Positions 43,934 through 54,418 of a DNA stretch of 58,544 nucleotides are shown here, in pieces. Each line of letters starts with the position of its first letter. The first letter of the stretch is position 1. The notes under the pieces were generated by a model. That model was not told where the DNA came from, did not search any database, and was given only the letters and a program-made list of their open reading frames with translations. This DNA is from Terfezia claveryi (Eukaryota; Ascomycota; Pezizomycetes; Pezizales; Pezizaceae): assembly GCA_015179025.1 (NCBI GenBank), contig WHUX01000285.1, positions 1 to 58,544 on the forward strand. The letters are read 5' to 3'. Position numbers and translations under genes: made by a program.

Positions 43934-45369
43934 ACTTTCTAGGCACTCCTTTAAACAACTGCAGAACTAAGATCCAATATTCTCCTAGTTCAAGAACCTT
44001 CAATTAAAGACAGGTTACTACTAGATATACCTAATTTCCATTTATTCCCCTCTTAGAAAACCAGCTACTAGATAGTCATATATATTAGAAAGAAGGTTTT
44101 TTGTTTATTAGGAGTTATTTCTAAGCTATATTATAACTATAGAGTTACCTTCATCACCTTATATAGTAAAAATAATAAACTACAAACACTTTCCATTAGC
44201 AAGAAAAAAGTGGCATTGGAATACCAGGTAGTGTCTCCAGAAGACAAAGTTGTCTCTGGTGTCTTTTGTATCTTTTGTGTCTCCTAGATGTCTCTTAAGT
44301 GTCTCCTATATGTCTTCCAGTCTCTCCTAGTATCTTCAGGAGACACTAGAAGACATTCTGCCAATTATAGAGACATACTTTATCTTCTATAGCACTATTG
44401 TCTCTAGAGATATTAGAGACAAACTATTTTCTTTCCTGATGTCTATAGCCAATATATATAATGCTCTTGTTTCTTATAACTAGTATATCTACAATACCGC
44501 TACTCACTTCCTCAACCCTTTATTTCATAAGATCTTTATACCATTAGATATAGTAGCTAGTGATATAAACAAATACTATCCTAATTGGGACCTAATACAC
44601 ACACTATCCTAATAGGTATAAAACCTTATTATTGTAGTAGAAGGAGCTGAGTTATAACTTACTAATGAATATAGTACTTTTACTTTCTTTCCTATCAGTA
44701 ATAAGTTTAGACTAGCTATCTTGGATCTTACTTTTTTTAAACTAGCTCTTTATCATATCTATGGCTAACAAACTTATCAAGACTATATAGCATTCAACTA
44801 TATCCCAATTTTCTTCTTCCTCTCCCTCTCCCATAGTTCCACTGAAATGTACCATAGTTTTAATTAGAGGAAAACTAATTAGATAAAGATATCTCTAATA
44901 CTTCCCAGCAAAGTCTATATCAACTTAGAATAGGATTTCAATTATTTATACCATACTATCACCTCCTGTCTAAGGAAATGTATACCTACTTACACTATCT
45001 CTAAATAGTCCCGACTATAGTAGAATCCAAACTTTACTAAAATACATTGAATTAAGAATCACTAGTTTAGTAAATTTAAAGCTGGCTGTACTGACAAACA
45101 TACCTACTATGCCACTTGCAATACTTACTTACAAGCAATTAGAAAAATACTAGCTAACTATTAGAACAAAGTATATGAAAATACCAATCTATTATTCCTT
45201 TGGAATACTATCTATAAAGTATTCCCAAAATCAGCTACTAGAATCTCAACTATCAGTAGTACAATAATATTTGAAGAAAAGGCAGTAGTTCTTAGGCAGC
45301 ATCTTTTTCCTCTTCCATCTCTATCAATATCCCATATTCTCTCAATAGATATGATAGATTATACACTAG
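43934..45369 (+). pseudogene. LINE ORF2 N-terminus: AP endonuclease remnant
   Basis: Around 43960-44120 the frame reads ILLVQEPSIKDRLLLDIPNF and then IVIYIRKKV, the start of an APE-type endonuclease (the LLVQEP Glu is a metal ligand in this family). The rest is AT-rich with many stops. Near 44210-44460 a cluster of GTCTC(C/T)AG words repeats (a degenerate short repeat). The end joins the RT-side piece at 51281 across E, with ACTAG as duplication. Confidence 0.6.
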
Positions 45370-45861
45370 TGTCACGGCGTTAATTTACTTGTGAGCTATT
45401 TGACACCCGAACAGGCTTGTTCGAGTGTCAGCACGGTATTTGAATTTACTTGCGAGCTATTTGACACCCGAACAGGCTTGTTCAAGTGTCAGCACGGTAT
45501 TTGAATTTACTTACGAGGTATTTGACACCCGAACAGGCTTGTTCGAGTGTCAGCAGGCTTGTTTGAGTGTCTTAATACAAGAAGGGATTAGAGAGGTGGA
45601 TCGCGGAGTATCACCTGCGATCGCAGGTGACGTCAAGTTAGTCGGGCGCCACTCCTTTGGCCATGGCAATCGTGTATATAGGAAGCCTTAGTTGTCGTTT
45701 CTTGTTCTTGTTCCTTACGCAACGTCTTGTATTATAACCTTGGTAATACAGACTCTGCCTTTTGTCCTGATACTCCAATCTACGGTTATAGTTTCGTCTT
45801 CGTGTGCTCCTTGGAGTCACGTCTTTAGTTATAGCCACAGCCATCGACTTACACCATTACA
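45370..45861 (+). repeat. E 5' LTR (492 bp) with tandem hairpins
   Basis: Starts TGTCACGG and ends CCATTACA. From 45379 three units of about 60-61 bp carry the hairpin GACACCCGAACA..TGTTCGAGTGTC, and a half unit follows. The palindrome TCACCTGCGATCGCAGGTGA lies at 45611-45630. Confidence 0.93.
45611..45630. repeat. 20-bp perfect palindrome, site 1 (E 5' LTR)
   Basis: TCACCTGCGATCGCAGGTGA is identical to the sites at 51030-51049, 54163-54182 and 54211-54230. Confidence 0.97.
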
Positions 45862-45910
45862 CTACGTTGCGTCGATACACTCTACTGAGCACAACCCCTA
45901 GCTACGAACA

Positions 45911-47089
45911 ATGACTCAGCCCGTTGTTGAATTGCCGGCCGCTATTGTCGACCTAGTTTCTCGTTTGCGAACTGCGTTGAACTCAGCAAACCAGGACTAC
46001 ACCGGAATACTCAATTAAACCATTACCCTACTAGATCAGCTACTAGGGCTACCAGACTGACGACAAGATGTCATAAGATTATGAACCCAAGTAACGAACT
46101 TAACGAATCAACTCACGGCGCGGCAACAAGAAGACACAACCTTACGCACAGCCACTCAAGAGTTACGAGATGAAGTAATTACTCAAGAGACAGTAATTAA
46201 TGAGCTTCGAACGCAGTTGAAAGATATAAGGGCTATCAATGCGACTTTGGCTCGGTTGCAACCAGGAGAAGGAGGGGGTCGTTCGGAGAAGATACCCAAC
46301 CCAGAAAAATTCTCTGGAAAAGACCGAAATAAGCTGCGCCCTTTCCTTACCCAACTACGACTAAAGGCTGCTACTTATAGTGACGAACAAGCAAAACTTC
46401 GACTAGCAGTAAATTCCTTAGCTAAAGATGCCCTAGATCAGGTTACCCCTTACATTGAAAACGATACGGTGAACTTAACCAACCTAGCAGCACTTATTAC
46501 CATTCTCGAAAATGTATTCGGCGATCCAAATCGAGTAGCCAATGCAGAGTACAAACTACAAACAATGATTCAGGGGGCCAGGGAGTTCGCTGCCTATTTT
46601 GCCGAATTTCAACGATATGCAGCTGAAACGAGTTGGGGTAATACAGCTAAGTTAGTAGCTCTAAAGCGCGGACTTTCCTACCAACTACAACAAGATCTCC
46701 TCGCCATACATCCTGAGCCCACGGAGTTTAACGAGTATGTGGAGGTCTGCCAAAGGCTAGATACTCGTCGCCGCGCACTACAAACCCAAATGCGTAATCG
46801 TGTTAGACCAACGCCCCAAATGATATCACGCCCTACCGCTCCCGCTCCAGTTAACCCCCAAATAGTCCAAACTCCCTCTACCTCTACAGCCACGGGTACT
46901 CACCCTGGGCCTATGGATTTGTCTGCAGGAAGGAAGAAGATATCTCCGGAGGAAAAAGCAAAGAGAATGGCTGAAGGGAGGTGCTATTATTGTGGAGGAA
47001 TGGGACATGGGGTTAGAACTTGCCCACACGTACAAAAACGTACCCTACAAGTTGCCGAAACAGTTATGAAAATACGAATAAGGGACTAG
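45911..47089 (+). pseudogene. E gag (three N-terminal stops)
   Basis: ATG at 45911 (MTQPVVELPAAIVDLVSRLR) is followed by TAA, TGA and TGA within the first 60 codons; the rest, from about 46090, is open. The capsid region has IPNPEKFSGKDRNKLRPFL and ENVFGDPNRVANAEYKL, the retrotransposon gag family, then GPMDLSAGRKK and the zinc knuckle CYYCGGMGHGVRTC (about 46983-47024). It ends TAG at 47087-47089. A helical N-terminus (about 46100-46260) could form a coiled coil. Confidence 0.88.
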
Positions 47090-47141
47090 AAGTTGGGGAA
47101 CAGGCAAAAGAGTAGCCTCACCTCAGAGGGATGGCACTGAG

Positions 47142-47624
47142 TTGAGGCAGGATAAATTTCTGGACTCTTTAAGCATTTCCAGTTCGTCTTTACAGTCTTC
47201 AGAGGAAGAGTTTTTGGATGGGAATCACCTTATGGTTAGTTGTGAATTAAACGATAATGGTTCCAGAATCCTTACTCATGCCCTAATAGACTGCGGAGCA
47301 ACGAATTATGCATTTATAGACCAGGAATTTGCAAGCCATCACCAACTCCCCCTTTATAAACTCAATAATCCCCGAACACTAGAAGTCATTGATGGGCGAC
47401 CAATCGAGTCAGGGACAATCACACACATTAGCAAGCTAAAGCTAATAATTGATCAGCACCAAGAGGAACTTCCACTGTTTATTACCAAACTAGGCCACTA
47501 CCCCATAGTATTAGGACTTCCATGGCTACGACGTCATGATGTGAATATCCGTATTGCTAAGAACACTGTTACTTTCGACTCCGATTTTTGCCTCCACATT
47601 GTTGTGAAAAACCCTCGACCATAA
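47142..47624 (+). pseudogene. E protease
   Basis: An Asp/Ser-rich start, then ALIDCGATNYAFIDQEF with the catalytic Asp in DCG as in family B, and PIVLGLPWLRRHDVNI as the C-terminal flap and I-L-G-like motif. The frame closes at 47622-47624 because of a frameshift; the coding sense continues in another frame. Retropepsins cut the Gag-Pol polyprotein. Confidence 0.85.
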
Positions 47625-50600
47625 AGGGTATCTCAATTCCAGTTCCAGAAAACCCGCGAATTGCCCTTATTGCAGGATCAACCTTTAGTCGCCTAGTAAA
47701 AAAGCAAAGCAGGTGGAAACAGCCTTCCGGACAACTATCTACGAACTTAACATGGCTTTAAAAGATCCTGAACAACAACCTAAGACGGAGGAGGATAAGA
47801 TCAAGGAACTAGTGCCTTCTGAATACCACGAATTCCTTCCATTATTTAAGAAGGCTATTGCGGAAATCCTCCCCCCCACCGACCTTACGACCATAAAATT
47901 CCTCTTAAAGAAGGATTTACTCCCCCTTTTGGACCTCTATACTCCCTATCAAAACCAGAGTTAGAGGCTCTTAAAGTATGGCTAGAAGAAAACCTGTCCA
48001 AAGGATTTATTCGTGCCTCCTCATCTCCCGCAGGTGCACCTATCTTATTTGTTAAGAAGAAGGATGGGTCCTTGCGTCTTTGTGTGGATTATCGTGGTCT
48101 TAATGATGGTACCATCAAGAACCGATACCCACTACCCCTTATACGAGAGACTTTGACTAGACTTTCTAAGGCACAATACTATACGGCTCTTGACATTAGA
48201 AGCGCCTACAACCTCATTCGGATGGCGGAAGGAGAGGAATGGAAAACAGCATTCCGAACTCGTTATGGCTTATATGAGACCTTAGTTATGCCTTTCGGCC
48301 TCACAAATGCTCCTGCCAGCTTCCAACATTTTATTAATGATATTCCCCATCCCTTCCTTGACAATTTCTGTACGGCTTATCTTGATGACATTTTAATATA
48401 TAGCGATACCCTCGAAGAACACCGAACACATGTTACCAAGGTATTGCAAGCTCTCCAAAAAGCCAGCCTCTACCTAAAACCCGAGAAGTGTGAATTTCAT
48501 AAGACCACGGTCCACTACCTGGGCATGATTATCTCAGCGGAAGGGATACAAATGGATCCAGCTAAAGTTAAGGCCGTAATGGACTGGGAATTCCCAATTA
48601 ACCTTCATGATGCTCGTGCTTTTCTAGGATTCGCCAATTTTTATCACCAGTTTATCAAAGACTTCTCCAAGATTGTGGCTCCTATCGTGAAACTAACAAA
48701 AAAAAATACAACCTGGCATTGGAGCGACGAATGCCAGAAGGCGTTCCAAAACCTTAAAACAGCCTTTACTTCCGCTCCCGTTCTCCAGCATTTTGATCCC
48801 GACCGTGAAATTATAGTAGAAACAGATGCATCAGACTACATTTCTGCTGGAATTCTTTCGCAATATGACGATAATAGTATACTTCACCCTGTTGCTTACT
48901 TCTCTAAGAAGCACTCACCAACTGAATGCAACTATGAGATTTATGATAAGGAATTAATGGCTATTATCCGATGCTTCAAAGAATGGTGAGCTGAATTGGA
49001 ATCCACCCCCCATCCAATCAAAGTACTCTCAATCACAAAAATCTAGAATACTTTATGTCAACAAAGCTCCTCAACTGCTGTCAAGCTCGATGGTCGGAAT
49101 TTCTCTCCCGCTTCACCTTCAAGATAGTTTACCGTCCAGGTAAAGCAGGGGGAAAACCAGATGCATTAACATGAAGGTCAGGAGACCTTCCAAAGGAAGG
49201 AGATGAACGTATAAGGTTTCAAAATTAAGTCGTTCTCAAACCTCACAATTTAACAATCAATGCGACAGTAGAAGAGCTGGAACTAGAGGACTTGTTTAAT
49301 AGGGGTTTTGAAGTTGATCCACTGCCAAGAAAGACATTAGCTAAGCTGCAACAAGGAGAGAAGCGATCTAAGGACATCTCACTAGCCGAATGTGAAGAGA
49401 ATAATGGAAAGCTAAAATATCGTAGGCGGATATATGTACTAAATTATATGCCTCTAAAGTTACGTCTAATCCAGGACCATTACGATATCCCAGCAGCGGG
49501 GCATCCAGGGCGATCCAAGACACTTAAGCTTATCTCGCAACAATATTATTGGCCAAAAATGCATAAGGATGTTGATCAGTATGTACGCAATTGTCACCCC
49601 TGTCAACATGCTCGAACGACACGACATGCCCCATATGGCATTCTTCGACCACTCGCAATTCCCTAAGGTGCTTGGCAAGATATCTCCATGGATTTCATTA
49701 TTGGGCTACCTTGGTCAAATGGATACAACGCAATTTTGGTAGTAGTATGTCGACTAACTAAAATGCGGCACTTTATTCCCTGTCGTGATACCACTACTGC
49801 AGAGCAATTAGTAGATCTATATGCTTGGCATATCTTCCGCCTCTATGGTCTTCCTAGAACAATTGTATCAGACTGTGGGTCTCAATTCATCCCTCACTTT
49901 TGGAAAGCTCTCTGTCAATTACTTAAGATTCAACCTCTCCTGTCCACACCGTTTCACCCTCAAACTGACAGCCAGACCAATGAGTCAATGCCACTCTAGA
50001 ATAATATTTACGGGTGTATGTTAATTATTTGCAGGATGACTGGGAGAACTGGTTGCATCTCGCCGAGTTTGCAGCTAATAATCAAGCTTCTGAAACAACT
50101 GGGTCATCTCTCTTCTTTGCGAATTATGGTTATGACCCACTGTAGCAATTTGATTTCGAGGAAAAGCCCATACGACCTGATGAGTGAAGTGCTATAGAGG
50201 TGGCCGGGAAGATCAAGGAAATAACGGAACACTTACAAAACGACATGGCTAGGGCGAAGGCATGGCAATAGGAGCAAGCAGACAAAGGACGAGATAATGC
50301 TCCAGTATTCAAGGAGGGAGATCTGGTTTGGTTTAATAGCCAGCATATTACAACACAACGGCCAAGTAGAAAGCTCGACCATAAACGGATTGGCCCCTAC
50401 AAGATCACAAAGGTCATATCCCCCTATGCATACGAACTCGACTTCCCCGCTAGTGTGTATTATTATCGAGTCTAGCATGTTTCACTTCTCGACCCGGCAA
50501 ACAATAATCCCCTACCTGGGCAATACAATCCCCCACCTCCACCAGTGATAGTTGATAATGAGGAAGAGTAGCATGTGGAAGAAATCTTGGATTCTCGTCT

Positions 50601-50754
50601 TCGGAGGAAGAAATTAGAGTACTTAGTGAAATGGGTAGGGTTTGAAAGACCAGACTGGGAACCGGCAACAAACATCAACAAACTCAAGGCTATTGATGAC
50701 TTCCACAGGCGAAATCCGAGCAAACTAGGACCATTGCCGGAAGACGAAGACTAA
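47625..50754 (+). pseudogene. E RT, RNase H, integrase and chromodomain (broken)
   Basis: Frameshifts lie near 47620, 47705 and 47870 (the last at a run of C). RT shows [35 protein letters not shown] and intact YLDD (48378-48389). RNase H has IVETDASDY, then a TGA at 48987-48989 and another shift near 49025. Integrase has the zinc module (HYDIPAAGHPG, CHPCQHAR), D in MDFIIGLP, D in VSDCGSQF, and a disturbed Glu region ([10 protein letters not shown]) closed by TAG at 49997-49999. Further shifts follow. The chromodomain is near 50565-50690 (VEEILDSRL, EYLVKWVGFERPDWEPA), ending TAA at 50752-50754. Confidence 0.85.
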
Positions 50755-50775
50755 GCCTCAAGGGACTTCGGCCAT

Positions 50776-50788
50776 AAAGAGGGGATAT
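50776..50788 (+). other. E polypurine tract
   Basis: AAAGAGGGGATAT abuts the 3' LTR start TGTTATGG. Confidence 0.8.
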
Positions 50789-51280
50789 TGTTATGGCGTT
50801 AATTTACTTGCGAGCTATTTGACAGCCGAACAGGCTTGTTCGAGTGTTAGCACGGTATTTGAATTTACTTGTGAGCTATTTGACACCCAAACAGGCTTGT
50901 TTGAGTGTCAGCACGGTATTTGAATTTACTTGCGAGGTATTTGACACCCGAACAGGCTTGTTCGAGTGTCAGCAGGCTTGTTCGAGTGTCTTAATACTAG
51001 AAGGGATTAGAGAGGTGGATCGTGGAGTATCACCTGCGATCGCAGGTGACGTCAAGTTAGTCGGGCGCCACTCCTTTGGCCACAGCAATCGTGTATATAG
51101 GAAGCCTTAGTTGTCGTTTCTTGTTCTTGTTCCTTACGTAACGTCTTGTATTATAACCTTGGTAATACAGACTCTGCCTTTTGTCCTGATACTCCAATCT
51201 ACGGTTATAGTTTTGTCTTCGTGCGCTCCTTGGAGTCACGTCTTTAGTTATAGCCACAGCCATCGACTTACGCCATTACA
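50789..51280 (+). repeat. E 3' LTR (492 bp)
   Basis: Pairs with 45370-45861; the same three hairpin units and the palindrome at 51030-51049 are present. Short ORFs in it are LTR artefacts. Confidence 0.94.
51030..51049. repeat. 20-bp perfect palindrome, site 2 (E 3' LTR)
   Basis: Identical to site 1. Confidence 0.97.
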
Positions 51281-52680
51281 ACTAGTTCTACTAATGAAAA
51301 TCCAAACTGTAATAAATGCAATACTACTATCCTCTACACTAGAAGATAATATATTCTTTACCTTAGTATGGAAAGCTTTTCATAGCATTCAACTTGATAT
51401 TCTTACAGCAATGCTAGACTGGTCTCTTACATACTATACATTACCCTCCCTCCTCAAAAAAGTACTAGCTGTTATTATACTAAATCCTAACAAACTATAC
51501 TATTCAATTCGTAAAGTATATAGAATGATTTCCCTACTCCCTATACTATCTAAAGTAATTGAACATGTTGTACTAAAATCGCTAGTAGAGTTTACCTCAC
51601 AGTACTTATCATCTTTCTAGTTTGGAAGTAGAAAAGGTCACTCTCCTCTTAATGTAGTTTACCTTCTACTAGAAAAGGTAATAAAGGCCTTACACTAGGG
51701 TCTCTTCTTAACTGTACTCTTGCTTGATATTATAGGATCTTTCAATAAAGTTCTCCATAGCCAGCTTGCCAAAATTATGATTGAATATAGCTTCCACCTC
51801 TACCTAATTGACTGAATTCAATTATATCTCTCTTATAGGTCTGTCAAAATCTCTGATAGTATACCCTATAAACAATCTTTTACTTTTATTAATATTAGAA
51901 TCCCTTAAGGGTTCCCTCTCTCTCCTTTTCTCTTTAATGTTTATAGCTCCCAACTATTTAAATTTGATACACATTACCAAGTTGACCTCAAAGTCTTTTA
52001 TATTAATAATTTCTGCCTCCTCGCTATATTGGTATCTTGGGCTATCAACGCTCTCCTTCTCTCCAATACTAGGAATGAAATGCAATTCAAAGCAAATCAA
52101 AGAGGTATGCATTTTGATATCTCTAAAATAGAACTCTTCTATTTCCTATACAAAAAACTTCTCCTCCCTCTTGAGGTACTAACTGTCCAGATTGGTCCTC
52201 ACACTATTATTAACAATAGAGAATAATATAAGGTTAGAGTCTTCTTCAAATCCTACCTCAGGTCCAAACTCCATATTGAAAAGGGAAGTGCTAAAGTACT
52301 TTAAATCCTATACTGCCTAATACCTCTCCTAAAGAAACTTAAACTTAAGATAGTATCCTACCTTATCAAAGTAACTATTATTCCTACTCTCACTTTTAGT
52401 ATAGAAATCTATACCAAGGCCCATATTAACAACAAAGAAGACATTCCTCTCAAAATATGAATTTGTACTACCTAAAAGTTAATAACTAGTAGCTAGTAGA
52501 AATCAGAGCTCTATACAACCTGTGCTGAAGCTAGTCTCCTATCTCCAAACACCCTCATTAAGAAGTGTGCAATCTGTAGAGCTACCTAGCTAACTAGAAT
52601 TACCCTAGACTATCCTCTCTACTTCCTTCTCCCTTGGAACTATACTAGAAACTATTACTTGTATATACTAAAAAGAACAA
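51281..52680 (+). pseudogene. LINE ORF2 reverse transcriptase and C-terminal region (decayed)
   Basis: RT blocks are in order: YRMISLLPILSKVIEHVVLK (about 51510-51580), FGSRKGHSPLNVVYLLLEKV (about 51620-51680), LLDIIGSFNKVLHSQL (about 51720-51770), IRIP*GFPLSPFLFNVYSS (about 51895-51950), and FYINNF (51996-52013), where the Y-x-D-D box has lost both Asp to Asn. Further on, CAEASLLSPNTLIKKCAICR is typical of the region after RT in Tad/I-type LINEs. Many stops. The reading frame resumes directly from 45369 after removal of E. Confidence 0.75.
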
Positions 52681-53340
52681 ACTATATTCCTTTATAAACT
52701 ACTAATGTCAACTATCTCACACTAACCTACCTCTAGCTGAATAGTATCCTCAACCATATTGTCCCTCTCATTGAAGATAAAAACTCTCTTTCTAAACTGC
52801 CAAAATTAGGTATTAAGGCATTTATCAACTAATTCATATATAATAACTTTGAAGACTAGTTAAATCCTCTTTATACTTATCTACAATAGAACCCTACTAC
52901 TACAGGACCCAAAGAACTCCTCTCCCATCGCTTGTATTATTGAATTAGTACAGTATACCTTAGACATGGCTGGTTTCTACAATACCTATAAAGAATTGGC
53001 TAACATTATGAAAAATACCTTTAGTACAATTTTTCAGCTGCTAACTAATAACATATGATCACTGAATCTCTGAAGATCCCCTCTCCTGTATCTAACTCTT
53101 TTTCTTGTACCGAACTCATCTACAATGACAAAAACCTTTCCACTTTTATTAAAATGATTACTTCTAAAAGTATAGTCCTTCAAAAAACAATTGAAGGTAG
53201 CTTTATTTCCTTTTGAATAGGACTAGTTACTCTCTCTCACTATATATATATCTAGTGTATTTTGCTTTCTATGGTTTTTAGGCTATAGCTATGAGGCTGT
53301 ATGCTACTTTTATATGTAGTAAAAATACAAAAAATATTTT
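52681..53340 (+). mobile_element. LINE 3' region up to the poly(A)
   Basis: AT-rich sequence with short coding-like scraps and no clear domain; an RNase H domain cannot be confirmed. It leads directly into the poly(A) run. Confidence 0.45.
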
Positions 53341-53362
53341 AAAAAAAAAATAAAAAAAAAAA
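53341..53362 (+). repeat. poly(A) tail of the LINE
   Basis: Ten A, one T, eleven A, preceded by an A-rich leader from about 53324. It marks the 3' end of the + strand LINE. Confidence 0.7.
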
Positions 53363-53694
53363 CCTGTTTACTAGCTTATCCTCTTTATATCTAAATATAC
53401 TTTCTATTACTTGCATCACAGGTGATATTCAGACCTCTTTCTTTTTTAGTGTAGCTCAGACTACCTCATTCTATATAGACTCTAGTTTCACCCAAGTCTC
53501 CTATTTTTCTAATCATATACATATCCTCTTCTGTATATATGATACTCTACAATCATGTAACTCTTATTATAGCTAGGTGGCAATGAATGTGGTACCCCAC
53601 ATAAGAGGGGCAGGTATATAGCGCACTTGACTCAGATTTAATATATCAAATGTAGCTAGCATGTTTATGAGTGAATATCTTACTCCCCTTTAAC
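53363..53694. other. unassigned spacer between LINE and B3
   Basis: AT-rich, no gene or element end seen. GCATCACAGGTGATA near 53407 is a short palindrome-like word. Confidence 0.4.
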
Positions 53695-54162
53695 TGTAAC
53701 GAGGGCCCTGAGGGACAAGGCGACCAAGAGGCATGCCAGTGCAGTGGCAAGAGGGAATCGCACACGTAGGAGTGCTACGTGTGTGATCTGGGGAAAGGCT
53801 AGGGTAAGACACACGTAGGAACACTACGTGTGTGACCAGGGAAGGCTGAGACGGGAGGCAAGGGCAAGAGGCAAGAGAGGCAGAGGGCAAAGGACACGAG
53901 ACATGTGGAGGCAGTTGCCACATGTGTCAAGGGAGGCTGCTGTGCTGCAGAGTTGTTTTGTATGAGACAAGGATGTGCCAAAGGGAGGTTCACAAGCGCT
54001 GGAAGAAGCAAGGTCCTATATTGGGTATACAAGACGTTGGATGGAGATCCAATGACAGTACGAGGGATAGGCTCTATATATACATAACTCGGTCAAGGCA
54101 ATGCAGGAAATAAGCTTCCCTATCTCGGAAGCTAAGCAAGTTAACGATAACACAATAACCCA

Positions 54163-54182
54163 TCACCTGCGATCGCAGGTGA
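54163..54182. repeat. 20-bp perfect palindrome, site 3 (B3 LTR)
   Basis: Identical to the E LTR sites; preceded by AATAACCCA. Confidence 0.97.
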
Positions 54183-54210
54183 TGACAAAGACAACAATAG
54201 TAATAACCCA

Positions 54211-54230
54211 TCACCTGCGATCGCAGGTGA
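54211..54230. repeat. 20-bp perfect palindrome, site 4 (B3 LTR)
   Basis: 48 bp from site 3, in the same AATAACCCA context, so sites 3 and 4 form a tandem duplication. Confidence 0.97.
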
Positions 54231-54256
54231 TCACAACTGAATACACGGTTGTTATA

Positions 54257-54269
54257 CTATCCCCCCTTA
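54257..54269 (-). other. B3 polypurine tract
   Basis: Minus strand TAAGGGGGGATAG next to the LTR, as in B1. Confidence 0.8.
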
Positions 54270-54418
54270 GGCTGGAGCTCCAGCAACAAGGAGGCCTGGG
54301 TACAATAACCGGCAAAATCAACAAAGAAAACAACAACAACAACAAGAGCAAAGACAAGAACCCCAACTCCAAACAACAACAAGAACAGAAAAAACAATAA
54401 GGATGCAAAGTTACGACC

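Larger units (their letters stand above)
45370..51280 (+). mobile_element. E: Ty3/gypsy chromovirus inserted in the LINE
   Basis: Complete 5911-bp element, LTRs 45370-45861 and 50789-51280 (492 bp each, about 15 differences by eye), target duplication ACTAG (45365-45369, 51281-51285). Gag, protease, RT, RNase H, integrase and chromodomain follow in order on the + strand. At least three gag stops, four or more pol frameshifts and several pol stops make it dead, though RT keeps YLDD. It is related to B in gag and protease. Confidence 0.95.
42690..53362 (+). mobile_element. Tad/I-like LINE relic, split by a solo LTR and element E
   Basis: Pieces in order: ORF1 zinc knuckles (42690-43171), AP endonuclease (about 43960-45100), RT (51281-about 52230), C-terminal region with remnants like KCAICRAT and DYPLYFLLPW (to about 52680), and a poly(A) tail at 53341-53362. 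All are on the + strand. Element E and the solo LTR have clean target duplications that show the LINE was continuous before. Decay is extreme (dozens of stops), so this is one of the oldest elements in the window. The 5' end cannot be placed. Confidence 0.75.
53695..54256 (-). repeat. B3 3' LTR (562 bp) with two 20-bp palindromes
   Basis: Starts TGTAACGAGG, ends TTGTTATA. It has the CACACGTAG-N5-CTACGTGTG hairpin twice (53761-53785, 53810-53834). In place of the GAGAGTC hairpin of B1 it has two units of about 48 bp, each with TCACCTGCGATCGCAGGTGA. Confidence 0.9.

Noticed and set aside
45425..45691. ORF of 88 codons with a repeated FECQQA-like unit in the E LTR (also 50844-51110)
   Set aside because: It translates the 61-bp hairpin repeat of the LTR and occurs equally in both LTRs.
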